A stretch of DNA of 64,000 nucleotides, from positions 65,957,557-66,021,556 of the forward strand of contig NC_057921.1 in the NCBI RefSeq assembly GCF_018873765.1, written 5' to 3'. The notes below the pieces were generated by a model. The model did not search any database. It was not told the origin of the DNA and saw nothing but the letters and a program-made list of their open reading frames with translations. Origin of the DNA: Telopea speciosissima (Eukaryota; Streptophyta; Magnoliopsida; Proteales; Proteaceae). A program made the translations under genes and the position numbers. The stretch's first letter is position 1, and each line of letters starts with the position of its first letter. Below are positions 62,247 through 64,000 of this stretch, piece by piece.

Positions 62247-64000
62247 TAAATGCATGAAACTTTCGTCAGTTGTTTCGATTTGAGAACCTTAATCTTTCTA
62301 TGTTCACTTAAAGCCGAAATGTCGAGGAAATTTTATTTTGTAATCTTCGATAAATCAACCTAGCAAGTTTTGATTCTAAGCTCATTTGTGTTTTTCTCTT
62401 TGATTTTTTTCATTATCTTTTTTATACTTTTTTCGAACTACGTTTCTACGGATTCTTTTATCAGCTTTGGCCAAGAAAGATTGAGTACATACAATAGATG
62501 AGTTATATGTATCCACAAATCCATTTTTGAATGGAAGGCGGTGCCCTTTCTCACTGTTCTTCGACTAGGTTACAAAACAATCGTTGTGGTTGAGTTAGAA
62601 ATTACGTCTAGTGCCAGTTGTTCTAATCGGAAGTCACACTGTAATGTTATGCTTACCATTGGAAATCTCCTCCTGTAAAAGGCGTAATTTTTCCTTTTGT
62701 TTGCTCTGTAAATACGGAAGGAAAAAACCTTGGTCGGAGGTAAAACAAATGGTGTTTACAGCAATTCTTGTATACATAGATTTAAGCTTCTTTAGGTTAA
62801 AAAAGAAGCTTAGAACTTACAAGTAAGTGGTGGAAATGAAGCGAGAAGTTTTTTTTTTTCTTTTTGCCTTTTCTAATTTCTTTGTCTTCCATTTGAGAAT
62901 AAAAATAGATTATGTAAGGAGGAGCATCGCTAATGCAATAAATATATTAATTAAGGTGGTAGGGTGTTGTCTTCTTGTTTTTTTTTTTTCCATTTCTTGG
63001 TACTTGACAGTATGTTATCATTCAACATTACACCATGATATTGAAATCCTCAGTGCAGCAATACCAACCACCTTTGTGCAGGAGCTCTTTTTTTTTTTTT
63101 TTTTTTCCTTCTTTTGGGTCGTCTATAGTTGGATTCTGAAGGTGTTAGCATGATAACTCAAAGGCCTTCTTTTATGCTGGTGGTTTATTGTTGTGATATA
63201 CAATCTCTTGAAGGATTTTGGACTCTTTCATGTTCTTCAAAGCTTTCAAATTTTTTTTTAAATAATTAGGCCATCCATCTCGCATTTGATGATACTTCTA
63301 TCATATTTTCAGATTTCTCTTACCTAAAATTCTTATTTCACTAAATAGTTTAAAATCTGATACCTTCCCCACCCCCACCCCCACCCCCAGGTTCATCTGG
63401 TGTGTTGTGCAGGTTTTGACCTCATATGTTGCTGAATAATAGCCTGAAAAGATGCTGCATTCACCCTCCATCCATTTTAGTACTGATCACTATTCACTTC
63501 CAACACATGTAAGTTTTCTTCTTTCTAAATTTTTGAAGTTTCAATTTTCCCAACCATGCACTTGCAGCTGTACTGCCTAATCCATTATGCATGCAGAATG
63601 TAATTCTGTTCCTTGTTACGCCACTCATAATTCTTCTTTGGACAATTGCTGAGTAGAGAAATTATCACGCAGTGCTGCACATAACTAACAGAGTAAGAAT
63701 TGTGGCACCTGGCGTACCTCCTCACTATAATCTGTATATTCTCATTGGTTGGATTGGCAACAATCTGGAATCACTCTAGCAGGTGATCCTAACAATCTGA
63801 CAAAAGAATATCTTGTGTGATGTCTTCAAATGAGTGCTTCTGATTGTTTGTCCACCATGATACTTGGGGCGACAAAGGCTGGACCTTTGCTCCAGTAGAT
63901 CTTCAGAAACGATCAGTCATTCCACCTCATGGAAGGATGCTAATCACCCTAAAACACATTTGAATGATGTTATTTAGACCTTAAGATTGTGATATATCCA
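62247..64000 (+). other. Probable leading introns of an unidentified gene
   Basis: T-rich sequence of intron type, with T-runs at 62847-62857, 62979-62990 and 63088-63106 and a (CCCCAC)n tract at 63366-63390. The open frame at 62827-63153 is driven by the T-runs (poly-Phe) and is not protein-like. Only a possible small exon near 63415-63509 is suggested by splice sites. Confidence 0.3.

Noticed and set aside
62827..63153. 108-aa plus-strand frame
   Set aside because: Driven by poly-T runs giving poly-Phe; intron-like.

Overview
The window is nuclear DNA from a flowering plant. It has long AT-rich introns with GT/AG borders, four protein-coding genes that read as plant families, and non-coding space packed with plant-type retrotransposons, hAT-like MITEs and foldback repeats. 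Protein similarity is to angiosperm genes in general. The species cannot be fixed from the sequence, and the order is not assigned. All exon models below were built by hand from splice sites and reading frame; each closes in frame from ATG to stop.

Layout: (1) 1-3726 is repeat-rich upstream DNA. (2) 3727-15230 (+) is a 19-exon long-chain acyl-CoA synthetase of the LACS4/LACS5 type (658 aa). (3) 17221-21549 (-) is a five-exon leucine-rich-repeat protein (567 aa), convergent with LACS. (4) 21700-26850 is a gene-free block with LINE relics bearing RNase H sequence, a TRIM retroelement and several long palindromes. (5) 27356-41342 (+) is a ten-exon spermine synthase (367 aa). Its introns carry a complete, apparently young non-autonomous LTR retrotransposon (intron 4) and a 5'-truncated antisense L1-type LINE (intron 7). 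(6) 42863-46177 (-) is a nine-exon class C GH9 endoglucanase (629 aa) with signal peptide, GH9 domain, linker and CBM49. (7) 46528-62095 is about 15 kb without genes, holding at least seven small DNA transposons, most with clear 8-bp target duplications. (8) 62096-64000 looks like the promoter and a non-coding first exon of a gene that continues past the window.

The four genes belong to unrelated processes: fatty acyl activation, an uncharacterised LRR protein, polyamine synthesis and cell-wall glucan hydrolysis. There is no sign that they form a cluster. I found no convincing new biological system. The best material is in the mobile elements: the intronic LTR element with telomere-like repeats in its LTRs, a TRIM whose 3' end carries a tRNA-iMet-like stretch, families of hAT MITEs with intact target duplications, and foldback families that share a recurrent short word.
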